DNA from: an uncultured Acidobacteriia bacterium | GTDB taxonomy: Bacteria > Acidobacteriota > Terriglobia > Bryobacterales > Bryobacteraceae | DNA length: 64,000 nt | Assembly: GCA_903907865.1 (NCBI GenBank) | Contig: CAIVPR010000005.1 | Location: 17,212 to 81,211, forward strand | Direction: 5' to 3' | In this document: piece by piece, positions 1 to 8,638 of the stretch | Layout of the letters: each line of letters opens with the position of its first letter | Numbering within the stretch: the stretch's first letter is position 1 | Notes under the pieces: generated by a model | The model's database searches: none | The model's input: only the letters and a program-made list of their open reading frames with translations | Told to the model about the DNA's origin: nothing | Program-made: the position numbers and the translations under genes

Positions 1-1
1 C

Positions 2-1015
2 CTCAGCCAGCACATCGGCGACCTCGAAAATCTCGAAACCATGGCGTTCTTCCGAGAGACCCTCGCGCATCTGCAGCGGTTCTTCAGGGTGAAACCGGTG
101 GCCGTGGCGCACGACCTGCACCCGAACTACCTCGGCACGCGATTCGCCCTCCAGGAATCGGGACTGCCCCCCATCGGCGTCCAGCACCACCACGCGCACA
201 TCGCCAGTTGCATGGCCGACAACGGAATCGACGGCAACGTGATCGGCGTCGCGCTTGACGGCACGGGCTACGGAACCGACGGCAACATCTGGGGCGGCGA
301 GTTCCTCGTGTGCGATTTCCTGGAGTTTGAGCGCGCCGGGCACCTCGCCTGCATGCCGCTCGCGGGCGGCGATTCGGCGGTCCGTCAACCTTGGCGCAGC
401 GCCATGGCATATCTGCGGGCGACCTTCGGCAGCGTCGCCCCGATTCCCGGGCTGCCCGTCTTCCGCGACGTGCCCGCCAAGCAAATCCAGGTGGTCGGGA
501 CGATGCTGGAAAAGGGCCTCAACACCATCCCAACCTCCTCCTGCGGACGCCTCTTCGACGCCGTCGCATCTCTGCTCGGCCTCCGGCACGAAACCACATA
601 TGAAGGTCAAGCCGCGATTGAGCTGGAGATGATGACTTCTAACGCCTCGGGAACCTACGACTTCGACATCGTCGGGCGCGATCCGTTCCAGATAGATATG
701 CGCCCGACGATTGCGGGCATCGTCCGCGAAATGCGCATGGGGGTACCGCCCGGCGACATTTCGGCAAGATTCCACTCCACCGTGGCGCACGTGGCGGCTG
801 AAGGCTGCAAGCATATCCGCGAGGCTCATGGCTTGAACCGCGTTTGCCTCAGCGGCGGCACATTCCAGAACCTGAGGCTGCTGGGCCAAACGTCCGAACT
901 GCTTCGCCACGCGGACTTTGAACTATTCACTCACCTCCGGGTGCCGACAAACGACGGCGGACTCGCACTCGGCCAAGCCGTCATCGCCAGCCACCGGCTC
1001 CGCAATACCGGGTAG
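2..1015 (+). CDS. hypF: Carbamoyltransferase HypF, C-terminal part (5' end outside window)
   Basis: HypF makes the thiocarboxamide that HypE dehydrates to the CN ligand of [NiFe]-hydrogenases. The frame is open from base 2 without an initiator and begins LSQHIGDLEN, a HypF motif, so the gene starts upstream of the window. What remains (337 residues) is the Kae1/YgjD-like carbamoyltransferase half: the metal-binding run QHHHAHIASC at about residues 62-71, GVALDGTGYGTDG just after it, and LSGGTFQN near the C-terminus. The acylphosphatase, zinc-finger and YrdC-like domains of the full protein (about 750 residues) would lie upstream. No other hyp or hydrogenase gene follows, because a convergent esterase gene comes next. 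Confidence 0.93.
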   Translation, partial: LSQHIGDLENLETMAFFRETLAHLQRFFRVKPVAVAHDLHPNYLGTRFALQESGLPPIGVQHHHAHIASCMADNGIDGNVIGVALDGTGYGTDGNIWGGEFLVCDFLEFERAGHLACMPLAGGDSAVRQPWRSAMAYLRATFGSVAPIPGLPVFRDVPAKQIQVVGTMLEKGLNTIPTSSCGRLFDAVASLLGLRHETTYEGQAAIELEMMTSNASGTYDFDIVGRDPFQIDMRPTIAGIVREMRMGVPPGDISARFHSTVAHVAAEGCKHIREAHGLNRVCLSGGTFQNLRLLGQTSELLRHADFELFTHLRVPTNDGGLALGQAVIASHRLRNTG

Positions 1016-1075
1016 CAACCGAGGCATACCGAGACGGCAAAGGAGTGCCCAAGGGCACGTCGGCCATGCGACGAG

Positions 1076-2671
1076 CTATAGCCCGTTGCCGGATGGATGC
1101 CTTGATACAATCGCCAGTTCGTCCTGGTCCGGCTGTTCGACGGCCTCGCATTTCGTGCCGTCCACTATCATCGTCGCGCGTTTGGCAACGGTGTAGGCTG
1201 GCCACTGCAACCTCGCGGAACTCGGATTACCGGTCCGCGCGAAGGCCGCCCAAGCGCCGCTGATGCGCTTCGAGAGTTCCTCGGATTCCGCATGCTCCAC
1301 AACCCGCATCACCAACGGCAACTCGGCCGTGTGGAACGCGCGCAGCCTGCCCGCGCCGTTGGGGGTGTTCCAGACGAACTGGTAGAGGTAAACGTTGGCC
1401 CCGCCCTGATCCAACTTAAGCGAGGCTTGGATATTGACGTTGTGGCGCGCTCCCCGGTCGCTCGAGATCCGAAAGTACGTGTCCGTCGGGGTGTCGGCCG
1501 GGTGGTCGCGCCGGTAATGGCCTAACAGGGCGTCGACTTCCGTAACCGGGATCCCGGCTTGGATCACCGCGCCCCGCAGACTTGTCGCATCGAGATGGAA
1601 AAGTGCCTTCCCGGCGGGCGTGCGAGGCGTGAACAGGGTCGACTCGTCCTTGCAATTCCCGATGATCATCGGAATGCCAGCCGATTCCGAAGGCGCCTTC
1701 GGATCCCAGGTCTGATGCGGCAGCGTTTGGCCGTCGACAACCGGGCCCAACCCGCTGCCATTGCCCGCCGCCCAGAGCTTCTCCATTGGCAGCTTTGCGA
1801 AGTCGTCGACCTGGCTTTCCGCCATCCCGGCCTTCTTCAGCACGGCCCGCGCAACCGCGGTCCCGGCCTCCGGCGTGGCCGCTTTCAGCATGGAACCGCT
1901 CTCGACGATGGCCTTGTGGAACAGCCCGCGAGCCTTGGGCATCGCCATCAGGGCATTGACCTTGCCCCCACCGCCCGATTCGCCCCAGATCGTGACGTTG
2001 CCCGGATCGCCGCCAAACCGCGAGATGTTGTCGCGGATCCACTCCAGCGCCAGCACCAAGTCGAGATGCCCAACATTGCCGACTTGGTACTTCGGGCTCA
2101 GACCGCCGACATAGAGATACCCGAAAACGTTGATCCGGTGGTTGACTCCAACCAGAACGACGTCTTGCTCCCGCACCAGCCCGTCGCCGAACAGCGAGAG
2201 CATGCTGCATCCGCCGGTAAACCCGCCGCCGTGCAGGTAACACATCACGGGGCGCTTGCCGCGCGTCCCCGCAGTGAGCACGTTCAGGGTGAGGCAGTTT
2301 TCGCCTTCCTTCTCCAAGGCAAGCTCCGGACGCTCCTTGCCACCCTTGAAGTAACCGCCAATCGTCGGGTTGCTGAACAGGGACGCACCGTTCTGAAAGC
2401 ACTTCGGGCCTGGTGCGACGCATTCACGCACGCCGGTCCACTTGGCGGGGTGTCCGGGAGGCAGGAACCTCGAACCGGCGTCGACCGGACGCCCGTACGG
2501 AATGCCCCGGAAAATCTGGACACCGCGGACGCTGACTCCGCGCACCTTTCCGTGCCTCGTCGCCACGGTCGGCGAGCTACTGTCAGCCCCGTAGACCGGC
2601 GGCAAGCTCAACCCCAATGCCGTGGCCGCACCCGCGCGCCCTAGAAACTCCCTGCGATGAAAGTTGTCCAT
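1076..2671 (-). CDS. Secreted type-B carboxylesterase
   Basis: A 531-residue alpha/beta-hydrolase of the carboxylesterase/cholinesterase family, which cleaves carboxylic esters. The N-terminus, RREFLGRAGAATALGLSLPP, reads as a Tat-type export signal (twin Arg, then a hydrophobic stretch). The oxyanion-hole motif HGGGFTGG and the nucleophile elbow GESGGGG are both visible, and a His in AFHTAELPLV is the likely catalytic base. The length fits the family. It is convergent with hypF and lies 38 bases upstream of a cytochrome c stop on the same strand. The substrate cannot be told from sequence. Confidence 0.9.
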   Translation of the reverse strand: MDNFHRREFLGRAGAATALGLSLPPVYGADSSSPTVATRHGKVRGVSVRGVQIFRGIPYGRPVDAGSRFLPPGHPAKWTGVRECVAPGPKCFQNGASLFSNPTIGGYFKGGKERPELALEKEGENCLTLNVLTAGTRGKRPVMCYLHGGGFTGGCSMLSLFGDGLVREQDVVLVGVNHRINVFGYLYVGGLSPKYQVGNVGHLDLVLALEWIRDNISRFGGDPGNVTIWGESGGGGKVNALMAMPKARGLFHKAIVESGSMLKAATPEAGTAVARAVLKKAGMAESQVDDFAKLPMEKLWAAGNGSGLGPVVDGQTLPHQTWDPKAPSESAGIPMIIGNCKDESTLFTPRTPAGKALFHLDATSLRGAVIQAGIPVTEVDALLGHYRRDHPADTPTDTYFRISSDRGARHNVNIQASLKLDQGGANVYLYQFVWNTPNGAGRLRAFHTAELPLVMRVVEHAESEELSKRISGAWAAFARTGNPSSARLQWPAYTVAKRATMIVDGTKCEAVEQPDQDELAIVSRHPSGNGL

Positions 2672-2709
2672 ACAGCTTCACAGGGAGTATATCGCTACAC
2701 GCGCCGCGT

Positions 2710-3234
2710 TCAAAAGAGTTCGTCGGACGAAACCTCTTTCGCCTTGCCCGTGGCAACGAACTTCAGGTAGCCAATGATGTCGGCCAACTCCTCGGGCGCA
2801 TACTTGGCGACGGTCGGTGGATGGCACCATTCGGAACTGGAACGGACCACGACCGTATCGGCGGGCTTAAGTTTCAACAGCACAGCCGGTATCCTGCTCA
2901 GATCGAAGATCTCCCAGGTGTCAGCAGTCTTCTGCTTCTCAATGCCGGGGAAGGTCCGCCCGTTGGGCAGCTTGAAGTCCTGCACATAGGCGGTCGCCGT
3001 CATCAGGATCGTAGTCGCCAAGCCGCGCGGCCCAACGACCGCCGCCAGTTTCGTGATGTCCGGCCCGACCGCGATTCCCTGCCCTTCCAACGAGTGGCAG
3101 GTCGCGCAGGCAATCCCCTTCTTCGAATGGAGAAATACCTGACGTCCGCGCTCGACCTGGGCCAAGGCGGCGTCGCCCTCCGCCCTCAAGAGCGTGGCCC
3201 CGGATAGGAGCATGCAGATCAAAGTACGTTTCAT
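2710..3234 (-). CDS. Secreted mono-haem cytochrome c
   Basis: A 174-residue protein with a signal peptide (MKRTLICMLLSGATLLRAEG) and one haem-binding motif, CATCH, followed by SLEGQG. The distal Met may be one of those further on. This start was chosen because a strong Shine-Dalgarno sequence, GAGGAGG, lies 6-7 bases upstream, while the longer frame to 3279 would put residues before the signal peptide. Similar small cytochromes in Acidobacteria sit beside PQQ enzymes or planctomycete-cytochrome proteins. Here the neighbours are an esterase and, divergently, acetoacetyl-CoA synthetase, so the redox partner is unknown. Confidence 0.85.
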   Translation of the reverse strand: MKRTLICMLLSGATLLRAEGDAALAQVERGRQVFLHSKKGIACATCHSLEGQGIAVGPDITKLAAVVGPRGLATTILMTATAYVQDFKLPNGRTFPGIEKQKTADTWEIFDLSRIPAVLLKLKPADTVVVRSSSEWCHPPTVAKYAPEELADIIGYLKFVATGKAKEVSSDELF

Positions 3235-3527
3235 GGGAACCTCCTCGAACGGGGTAGTGCGACGCACGACCTTGGCCAAACCTGCAACCGCCTATTTCTC
3301 AACGATTTCCGGGACGACTCCCACCCAGACCGGTGCGCGCCCTTCACCCGATTGCGCGGGTTCGCGCAATTAGCGCAGTTGATGAGGTCATCGTCGCCAG
3401 CCGCCGTGTTCGTCGCACTCGACCCGAACGTCCGGATACCCTCATCCTCTTGGGGTCTATGGACATCGGTTCGGGCACGTACCCGGGATTCAAGGCCGCC
3501 ACCAAACAACGGCGATAGAGTGGTGGT
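3235..3527. other. Divergent intergenic region with a short perfect palindrome
   Basis: These 293 bases separate the cytochrome c start (minus) from the acetoacetyl-CoA synthetase start (plus) and hold no convincing gene. At 3351-3370 there is a perfect inverted repeat, ATTGCGCG and CGCGCAAT around the four bases GGTT. It has no T-run, so an operator is more likely than a terminator. A TAGAGT box at 3516-3521 ends six bases before the GTG start of the plus-strand gene. Confidence 0.4.
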
Positions 3528-5468
3528 GTGCCGGATCACCCCATTTGGTCGCCCAACCCCGCCCGCATCGCAGCCAGCAACCTCAAGGCCTTCGCCGACA
3601 CCAACGGGACATTCGGGGACTACCCCGCCCTCCATCAATGGTCGATCAAGCATCCAGACATCTTCTGGTTGGGGCTTTGGGAGTTCTGCGGTGTAGTCGG
3701 CGAGCCAGGAAACACGGTACTCGCCGACGGCGACAAGATGCCCGGCGCGCGCTGGTTCCCGGATGCGCGACTGAACTTCGCTGAAAATCTCCTGCGGCGA
3801 CGCGACGACGCCGACGCCGTCGTCTTCCGGGGCGAGGACCGGGTCCAACGGCGGCTCTCGCACGCGGAACTCTACGATGAAGTGGCACGCATGGCCGCAG
3901 CCTTCACCGGGGCCGGAGTTGAAATCGGTGACCGGATCGCGGCATGGCTGCCGAACATGCCCGAAGCATTGATTGGCATGCTGGCCGCGGCGAGCATCGG
4001 GGCCATTTTCTCGTCCTGTTCGCCGGATTTCGGAGTCGAGGGCGTCGTGGACCGTTTCGGCCAGATCCAGCCCAAGATCCTGATCGCCGCCGACGGCTAC
4101 TTCTACAACGGAAAGACCGTCCCCCTCCTCCAGAAACTCGGGCAGATTGTGGAACGGCTGCCAACACTGGAGAAGGTCTTGGTCGTACCCTACGCAGGTC
4201 AACTGGACGGACTCGGCGAGATCCCCAAAGCGCAATGGATCGCCGACTTCCTCCGGCCCCACTCCGACACCACCGAAATCACCTTCCGCAGGCTGCCGTT
4301 CGACCACCCGCTCTACATCCTCTACTCGTCGGGCACCACCGGCATCCCCAAGTGCCTCGTCCACGGTGCCGGCGGTACCCTGCTGCAGCATCTCAAGGAG
4401 CATCAGCTCCACGGAGACATCAAGCCTGGCGACCGTCTGTTCTATTTCACGACCTGCGGCTGGATGATGTGGAATTGGCTCGTAACCGGACTCGCTTCGG
4501 GTGCAGCCTTGATGCTCTACGACGGATCTCCGTTCCTGCATGACGGCCGCGTCCTCTTCGATTTCGCCGAGCAGGAGCGCTTTACCCACTTCGGCACTTC
4601 GCCCAAGTTCCTCGCCGCCTGCGCCAAGGCCGGATTGAGTCCAGTCGACACCCACCAGTTCCCCGCCCTGCGCACGGTCTTTTCCACCGGGAGCCCCCTC
4701 ACCCCCGAAGGTTTCGACTACGTCTACGAGGCAATCAAACACGACGTACACCTCGCCTCGATCTCCGGCGGCACCGACATCGTGGCCGCCTTCGTCGGCG
4801 GCTCCCTGATCGACCCGGTTTGGCGCGGTGAGATCCAACGCCCCAACCTCGGCATGGCCGTCGACGTCTTCGACGAGCACGGGCATCCGCTCCCAACCGG
4901 GCGCGGCGAATTGGTCTGCACCAAGCCCTTCCCGTCCATGCCGCTCGGCTTTCTCAACGACCCCCACGGTACGCGCTACCGGGCGGCCTACTTCGACCGC
5001 TTTCCTGGAGTCTGGGCCCACGGGGACTTCGCCGAGTTCACCGAACACGGCGGCATACTGATCCACGGACGGTCCGATGCCGTCCTGAATCCCGGCGGCG
5101 TCCGGATCGGCACCGCCGAAATCTATCGGCAAGTCGAACGCTTGCCCGAAATCCTCGAGTCCATCGCCATCGGGCAGCAATGGGACGGCGACGTGCGCGT
5201 CGTGCTGTTCGTCCGGCTGCGTGATGGGGCTGCGTTGGACGAAAACCTGCGGACGCGAATCAGGACCGCTGTCCGCGAGGGGACCACGCCACGCCACGTT
5301 CCAGCCAAGATCGTCGCGGTGGCGGACATCCCCCGCACCAAGTCGGGCAAGCTCGTGGAACTGGCGGTGCGCGACATTGTGCACGGGCGTCCGGTCGGCA
5401 ACCGCGAAGCGATGGCCAATCCAGAAGCACTGGACCTCTACCAAAACTTGGACGAACTTCAGCACTGA
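3528..5468 (+). CDS. aacS: Acetoacetyl-CoA synthetase
   Basis: A 646-residue cytosolic acyl-adenylate-forming ligase that activates acetoacetate to acetoacetyl-CoA, linking ketone-body or polyhydroxybutyrate breakdown to the CoA pool. The length matches the AacS family (about 650). Visible motifs are the AMP-binding P-loop [15 protein letters not shown] (about residue 265), [23 protein letters not shown] (about 420), WAHGDFAE and the C-terminal catalytic Lys in RTKSGKLVE. The N-terminus ([23 protein letters not shown]) and the GTDI motif separate it from acetyl-CoA synthetase. The start is GTG. A TAGAGT box ends six bases upstream and no Shine-Dalgarno is evident. It converges with the GGDEF-like gene, with only seven bases between the stops. 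Confidence 0.94.
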   Translation: MPDHPIWSPNPARIAASNLKAFADTNGTFGDYPALHQWSIKHPDIFWLGLWEFCGVVGEPGNTVLADGDKMPGARWFPDARLNFAENLLRRRDDADAVVFRGEDRVQRRLSHAELYDEVARMAAAFTGAGVEIGDRIAAWLPNMPEALIGMLAAASIGAIFSSCSPDFGVEGVVDRFGQIQPKILIAADGYFYNGKTVPLLQKLGQIVERLPTLEKVLVVPYAGQLDGLGEIPKAQWIADFLRPHSDTTEITFRRLPFDHPLYILYSSGTTGIPKCLVHGAGGTLLQHLKEHQLHGDIKPGDRLFYFTTCGWMMWNWLVTGLASGAALMLYDGSPFLHDGRVLFDFAEQERFTHFGTSPKFLAACAKAGLSPVDTHQFPALRTVFSTGSPLTPEGFDYVYEAIKHDVHLASISGGTDIVAAFVGGSLIDPVWRGEIQRPNLGMAVDVFDEHGHPLPTGRGELVCTKPFPSMPLGFLNDPHGTRYRAAYFDRFPGVWAHGDFAEFTEHGGILIHGRSDAVLNPGGVRIGTAEIYRQVERLPEILESIAIGQQWDGDVRVVLFVRLRDGAALDENLRTRIRTAVREGTTPRHVPAKIVAVADIPRTKSGKLVELAVRDIVHGRPVGNREAMANPEALDLYQNLDELQH

Positions 5469-5475
5469 CGCGTCC

Positions 5476-6489
5476 CTACAACCCCGCCGCCGCAACCTGT
5501 TGGCGCAGGGAACGCGACCGGTTCAACGCAAAGTCGTTCAACCTGCTCGAAACGTCGTCTGGATTGCTGAACGTCGCCAGCGGAAACAGATTCCACGTGG
5601 GAGAGGCTGGAACCATCACCTCCCGATCGCGCACGGTAATCGCGTGCTCTATCCGCGCTCCGGCGATGCGGGCAATCTCCGCCGCAATGTGCGCCTCGTG
5701 GGTTTCCCGCTCCATCAATATGAGGAGGCAGGGCCCGCGCCATCGGAACAACTGGTCGCCGGGCTGGAGATACTGGCCGATCTGCTGGCTTAGCAGCAGC
5801 AACAAGTCGTCCCCGGCCTTGAAGCCGAAGCGCAGGTTGATTGTTTCCATGCGGTCCAACGCGAAAGCGGCCACGTAGCAATTGCTCCGCCTCTTCCAAC
5901 GCGAGGAAATCACACCCATTGCATACGTAGCGTCCGGAAGGCCGGTCACATGGTCGCTTTCAATGTCCGGGTAGGTCGGTGTCCGACCGCCCCGTGCCTT
6001 GTCTGAAAACACGGTTTCCTTCTTCATGTCGGCCACGCACGCCGACAGGCGGAATCGCGCCGCCGCAATCTCCTCGACACGCGTCGCCGCCGCGATGTCG
6101 CGCTCGATCTCCTTGACCCTCAGCATCATGCCGGGCTTGGCACCCGACATCTCCAACAACGATTCCGACAGCAGGCCGATCACCGACTCGACCTCGTTCT
6201 GCCGGGCCTTCAGTTGCAAGTGGACGCCGTCGTGGTGCTCTTCCAGCAACCGGATCGCGGAAATGGCGGTCAGCATCGCGCTGTCCTCGTCGTCGGCACG
6301 GTCAAACTCCGCTCGTAGCTTGCGGATGCCGTCCTGGAAAGAATTGAAGGCTACGGGGTCGTACTCGAAACCATGCAACGAAATTCCCTGCAGCAATACC
6401 GACACGATGCGGCCCAACGCCTCGGCCTGCTTTTCCCCTTGGGTATTGCGTCCGCGCTGCGACCATTGAAACGGCGACAAAGTCTTCAT
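5476..6489 (-). CDS. Degenerate GGDEF-domain protein
   Basis: A 337-residue cytosolic protein. Residues 1-165 are helical and unrecognised. The C-terminal half aligns with a diguanylate cyclase fold: DHVTGLPDATYAM matches the D-x-LTGLPNR entry motif, and FGFKAGDDLLLLLSQQI matches the FGHxxGDxxL helix. Where an active enzyme has GG(D/E)EF, this protein reads RWRGPCLLILM, so the catalytic loop is lost and c-di-GMP synthesis is not expected. It may act as a GTP or c-di-GMP sensor or as a scaffold. The start at 6489 (MKTLSPFQW) was preferred because the longer open frame upstream runs opposite a real radical SAM gene. No strong Shine-Dalgarno is present. Confidence 0.72.
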   Translation of the reverse strand: MKTLSPFQWSQRGRNTQGEKQAEALGRIVSVLLQGISLHGFEYDPVAFNSFQDGIRKLRAEFDRADDEDSAMLTAISAIRLLEEHHDGVHLQLKARQNEVESVIGLLSESLLEMSGAKPGMMLRVKEIERDIAAATRVEEIAAARFRLSACVADMKKETVFSDKARGGRTPTYPDIESDHVTGLPDATYAMGVISSRWKRRSNCYVAAFALDRMETINLRFGFKAGDDLLLLLSQQIGQYLQPGDQLFRWRGPCLLILMERETHEAHIAAEIARIAGARIEHAITVRDREVMVPASPTWNLFPLATFSNPDDVSSRLNDFALNRSRSLRQQVAAAGL

Positions 6490-6660
6490 GACCCGCTTGC
6501 GGCCCTTCCTGCCGCTGGTTAAATGATCGGCGGAAGGCACGGAAAACTTTAGGGGCAAGACATAATTTCCGGGCGGAATCGCACCTGCCGACCCGCACAA
6601 AGCCTCGTCCCCGCCGCTGGCTCCGTTTTGCCCATATGGTCTAATGAAAGATTGTCCTCC

Positions 6661-7701
6661 ATGCCAACTCTTGGGACTAGCCTCCGGAGAAACGCCCTCG
6701 ACGCGTCCCGCCGTCTGCGGGAATGGGGCATGGTCGCGAGCGGCATCGTCGACACCAGCCATCCGGTCCTCGCCCATATCATTCCCACCCGCCGCTGCAA
6801 CCTTTCGTGCACCTACTGCAACGAGTACGACGATTTTTCCAAGCCCGTCCCCACCGATGAGTTGCTCCGCCGCATCGGCCACCTCGGTCGCCTCGGCACC
6901 AGCGTCATCGCCTTCAGCGGCGGCGAACCCCTGCTGCACCCCGATCTCGACGACCTCATCGTCGCCATCCGCAAGACCGGTGCAATCGCCGGCATGATCA
7001 CCAACGGCTATCTGCTCAATGCCGACCGCATCAAGCGCCTCAACAAGGCCGGCCTCGACCACATGCAGATCTCCATCGACAACGTCACCCCCGACGACGT
7101 TTCGAAGAAGAGCCTCAAAACCCTCGACCTCCGCCTCCAGTGGCTCGCCGAGCATGCCGACTTCCACGTCAACATCAACTCGGTCGTCGGCGGCGGCATC
7201 CACAACCCCCACGACGCCGTAGTCGTCGCCAAGCGCGCCGTGGAACTCGGTTTCACCTCCACCGTCGGCATCATCCATGACTCCGACGGCCAACTCCAAC
7301 CCCTCTCGGAAACCGAACAAAACATCTTCCTGCAAGTCCGCGACATGGGCAAGAAGAACTACGCCCGCCTGAACTACTTCCAGGACAACATCGCGCACGG
7401 CAAGGAAAACGACTGGAAGTGCCGCGCGGGTGCGCGCTACCTCTACGTTTGCGAGAACGGCCTCGTACATTACTGTTCGCAGCAGCGAGGCTATCCGGGC
7501 GTGCCCTTGGCCAGCTACACCAAGGCCGACATCGACCGCGAATTCATCACCCAAAAAAGCTGCGCCCCCCGCTGCACCGTCGCCTGCGTCCACTATACGT
7601 CGCACATGGACTTCTGGCGCGCCCCGCAGACCCTGCCCCCGGTCCCGCCCCCCGGCCAAGCCTCGGGCAACGACAAACTGGTCCAACTCCAAGTCCGCTG
7701 A
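6661..7701 (+). CDS. Radical SAM protein with C-terminal cysteine cluster
   Basis: A 346-residue radical SAM enzyme. The [4Fe-4S]-binding CNLSCTYC (Cys46, 50, 53) and the SAM-binding FSGGEPLLHPD are intact, and MITNGYLLN and MQISIDN fit the partial TIM barrel. The C-terminal 110 residues hold at least six more cysteines (CRAGARYLYVC, HYCSQQRGYPG, CAPRCTVAC), which resembles a SPASM/twitch domain with auxiliary clusters. Such proteins modify peptides or cofactors, or belong to the HpnH/MoaA-like groups. The substrate is unknown. ATG at 6661 is preferred over an in-frame TTG at 6628. A TCTAAT box lies 15 bases upstream, and no clear Shine-Dalgarno is seen. Confidence 0.85.
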   Translation: MPTLGTSLRRNALDASRRLREWGMVASGIVDTSHPVLAHIIPTRRCNLSCTYCNEYDDFSKPVPTDELLRRIGHLGRLGTSVIAFSGGEPLLHPDLDDLIVAIRKTGAIAGMITNGYLLNADRIKRLNKAGLDHMQISIDNVTPDDVSKKSLKTLDLRLQWLAEHADFHVNINSVVGGGIHNPHDAVVVAKRAVELGFTSTVGIIHDSDGQLQPLSETEQNIFLQVRDMGKKNYARLNYFQDNIAHGKENDWKCRAGARYLYVCENGLVHYCSQQRGYPGVPLASYTKADIDREFITQKSCAPRCTVACVHYTSHMDFWRAPQTLPPVPPPGQASGNDKLVQLQVR

Positions 7702-7725
7702 CCTTCGCCCGGTCCGCACTGCGAA

Positions 7726-7756
7726 CTCTGCGTGCAGTTCCTCTGCGTACTCTGCG
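7726..7756. repeat. Three spaced copies of CTCTGCG
   Basis: CTCTGCG occurs at 7726-7732, 7741-7747 and 7750-7756 in the gap after the radical SAM gene. Short spaced repeats of this kind occur in the intergenic DNA of many genomes. The rest of 7702-7892 shows nothing recognisable. Confidence 0.5.
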
Positions 7757-7892
7757 AGAACCTCATTTCGCAAATCCGCCCCCGTCCGCACCTCTCGGTC
7801 ACAAGAATTTTTCCGAATCGAATCAATAACTTAACTCCCCTTCTGCTTGGAATCCACCGGGTGCCGTGTTAAACCAGACACGGAGCACGCCC

Positions 7893-8609
7893 ATGTCCAC
7901 ACCCAAGCAAATCGCCGCCAACCGCACCAACGCCACCAAATCCACCGGCCCGCGCACGACCGCCGGGAAACAGAAGGTAGCCGTCAACGCACTCCGCCAC
8001 GGCCTAACCGGGCGCACCGTCGTCCTACCCGCCGACGACCTCGAACTCTACCGCACCCACGTCAAGACCCTAACCGCCTCCCTCAAGCCCGAAACTCCCG
8101 AGGAAATCCAACTCGCGGCCCTCATCGCCGACAACTACTGGCGCCTCCAGCGCGTCCAGTCGATCGAGGATGGCATCTTCGCCCTCCAATACGCCGAGGA
8201 CGAAACCCTCGCCACCAACCCCCAAGCCAACGCCACGCTGAACCAGGCGAAGGCCTACCTGGCCCACTCGAAGGAAATCGAACGCCTGACCCTCTACGAG
8301 TCCCGCATCCACCGAGCCATCAAATCCGCCACCGCCCGCCTCGACAAACTCCAATCCGACCGCCGAACCGCCCGCGCCGCAGCCCTCGAGCAGGCCGTCC
8401 TCCTAGCCCGCCTCAATGCCGGGCCGCAGCCGCTGGATTCCGCAGTCGCATCGCCGGACTTATCCCAGCACTCACCGCAGACCGATCCCCCCGGCCAAGG
8501 CTTTGAATTTTCACCCGCCGAAATCGCCCAAGCCATCCAACTCGAAGACGCCCGCGCCGCCGCCCGCCACATCCCCAAACTAGCCCCAATACTCGCGAAA
8601 GCCGCCTGA
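7893..8609 (+). CDS. ANRxNAxxSTGP-family protein of unknown function
   Basis: A 238-residue protein with no signal peptide. It starts with the conserved block AANRTNATKSTGPRTTAGK followed by NALRHGLTG, a module seen in many paralogues in Acidobacteria and Planctomycetes but with no established function. The rest is Ala/Gln/Glu-rich and predicted helical, with a length heptad-like enough for a coiled coil. It is rich in basic residues at the N-terminus, so nucleic-acid binding is possible but unproven. ATG at 7893 was chosen over 7866 because GGAG lies eight bases upstream and the conserved block begins directly. It precedes the DUF1549 gene by 29 bases. Confidence 0.72.
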   Translation: MSTPKQIAANRTNATKSTGPRTTAGKQKVAVNALRHGLTGRTVVLPADDLELYRTHVKTLTASLKPETPEEIQLAALIADNYWRLQRVQSIEDGIFALQYAEDETLATNPQANATLNQAKAYLAHSKEIERLTLYESRIHRAIKSATARLDKLQSDRRTARAAALEQAVLLARLNAGPQPLDSAVASPDLSQHSPQTDPPGQGFEFSPAEIAQAIQLEDARAAARHIPKLAPILAKAA

Positions 8610-8638
8610 CCCACGCCAGCGGTAGAATAAAAACGACC

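Noticed and set aside
1045..1058. GTGCCC/GGGCAC hairpin between hypF and the esterase gene
   Set aside because: The loop would be two bases and there is no T-run, so a terminator is not supported.
3231..5495. A 754-codon open frame on the minus strand
   Set aside because: It lies wholly opposite aacS, whose protein matches its family along the full length. The minus-strand product is low in family-like motifs and results from high GC third positions.
6490..7791. Upstream extension of the degenerate GGDEF frame on the minus strand
   Set aside because: The extension runs opposite the radical SAM gene and has no recognisable domain; the start at 6489 fits the protein better.
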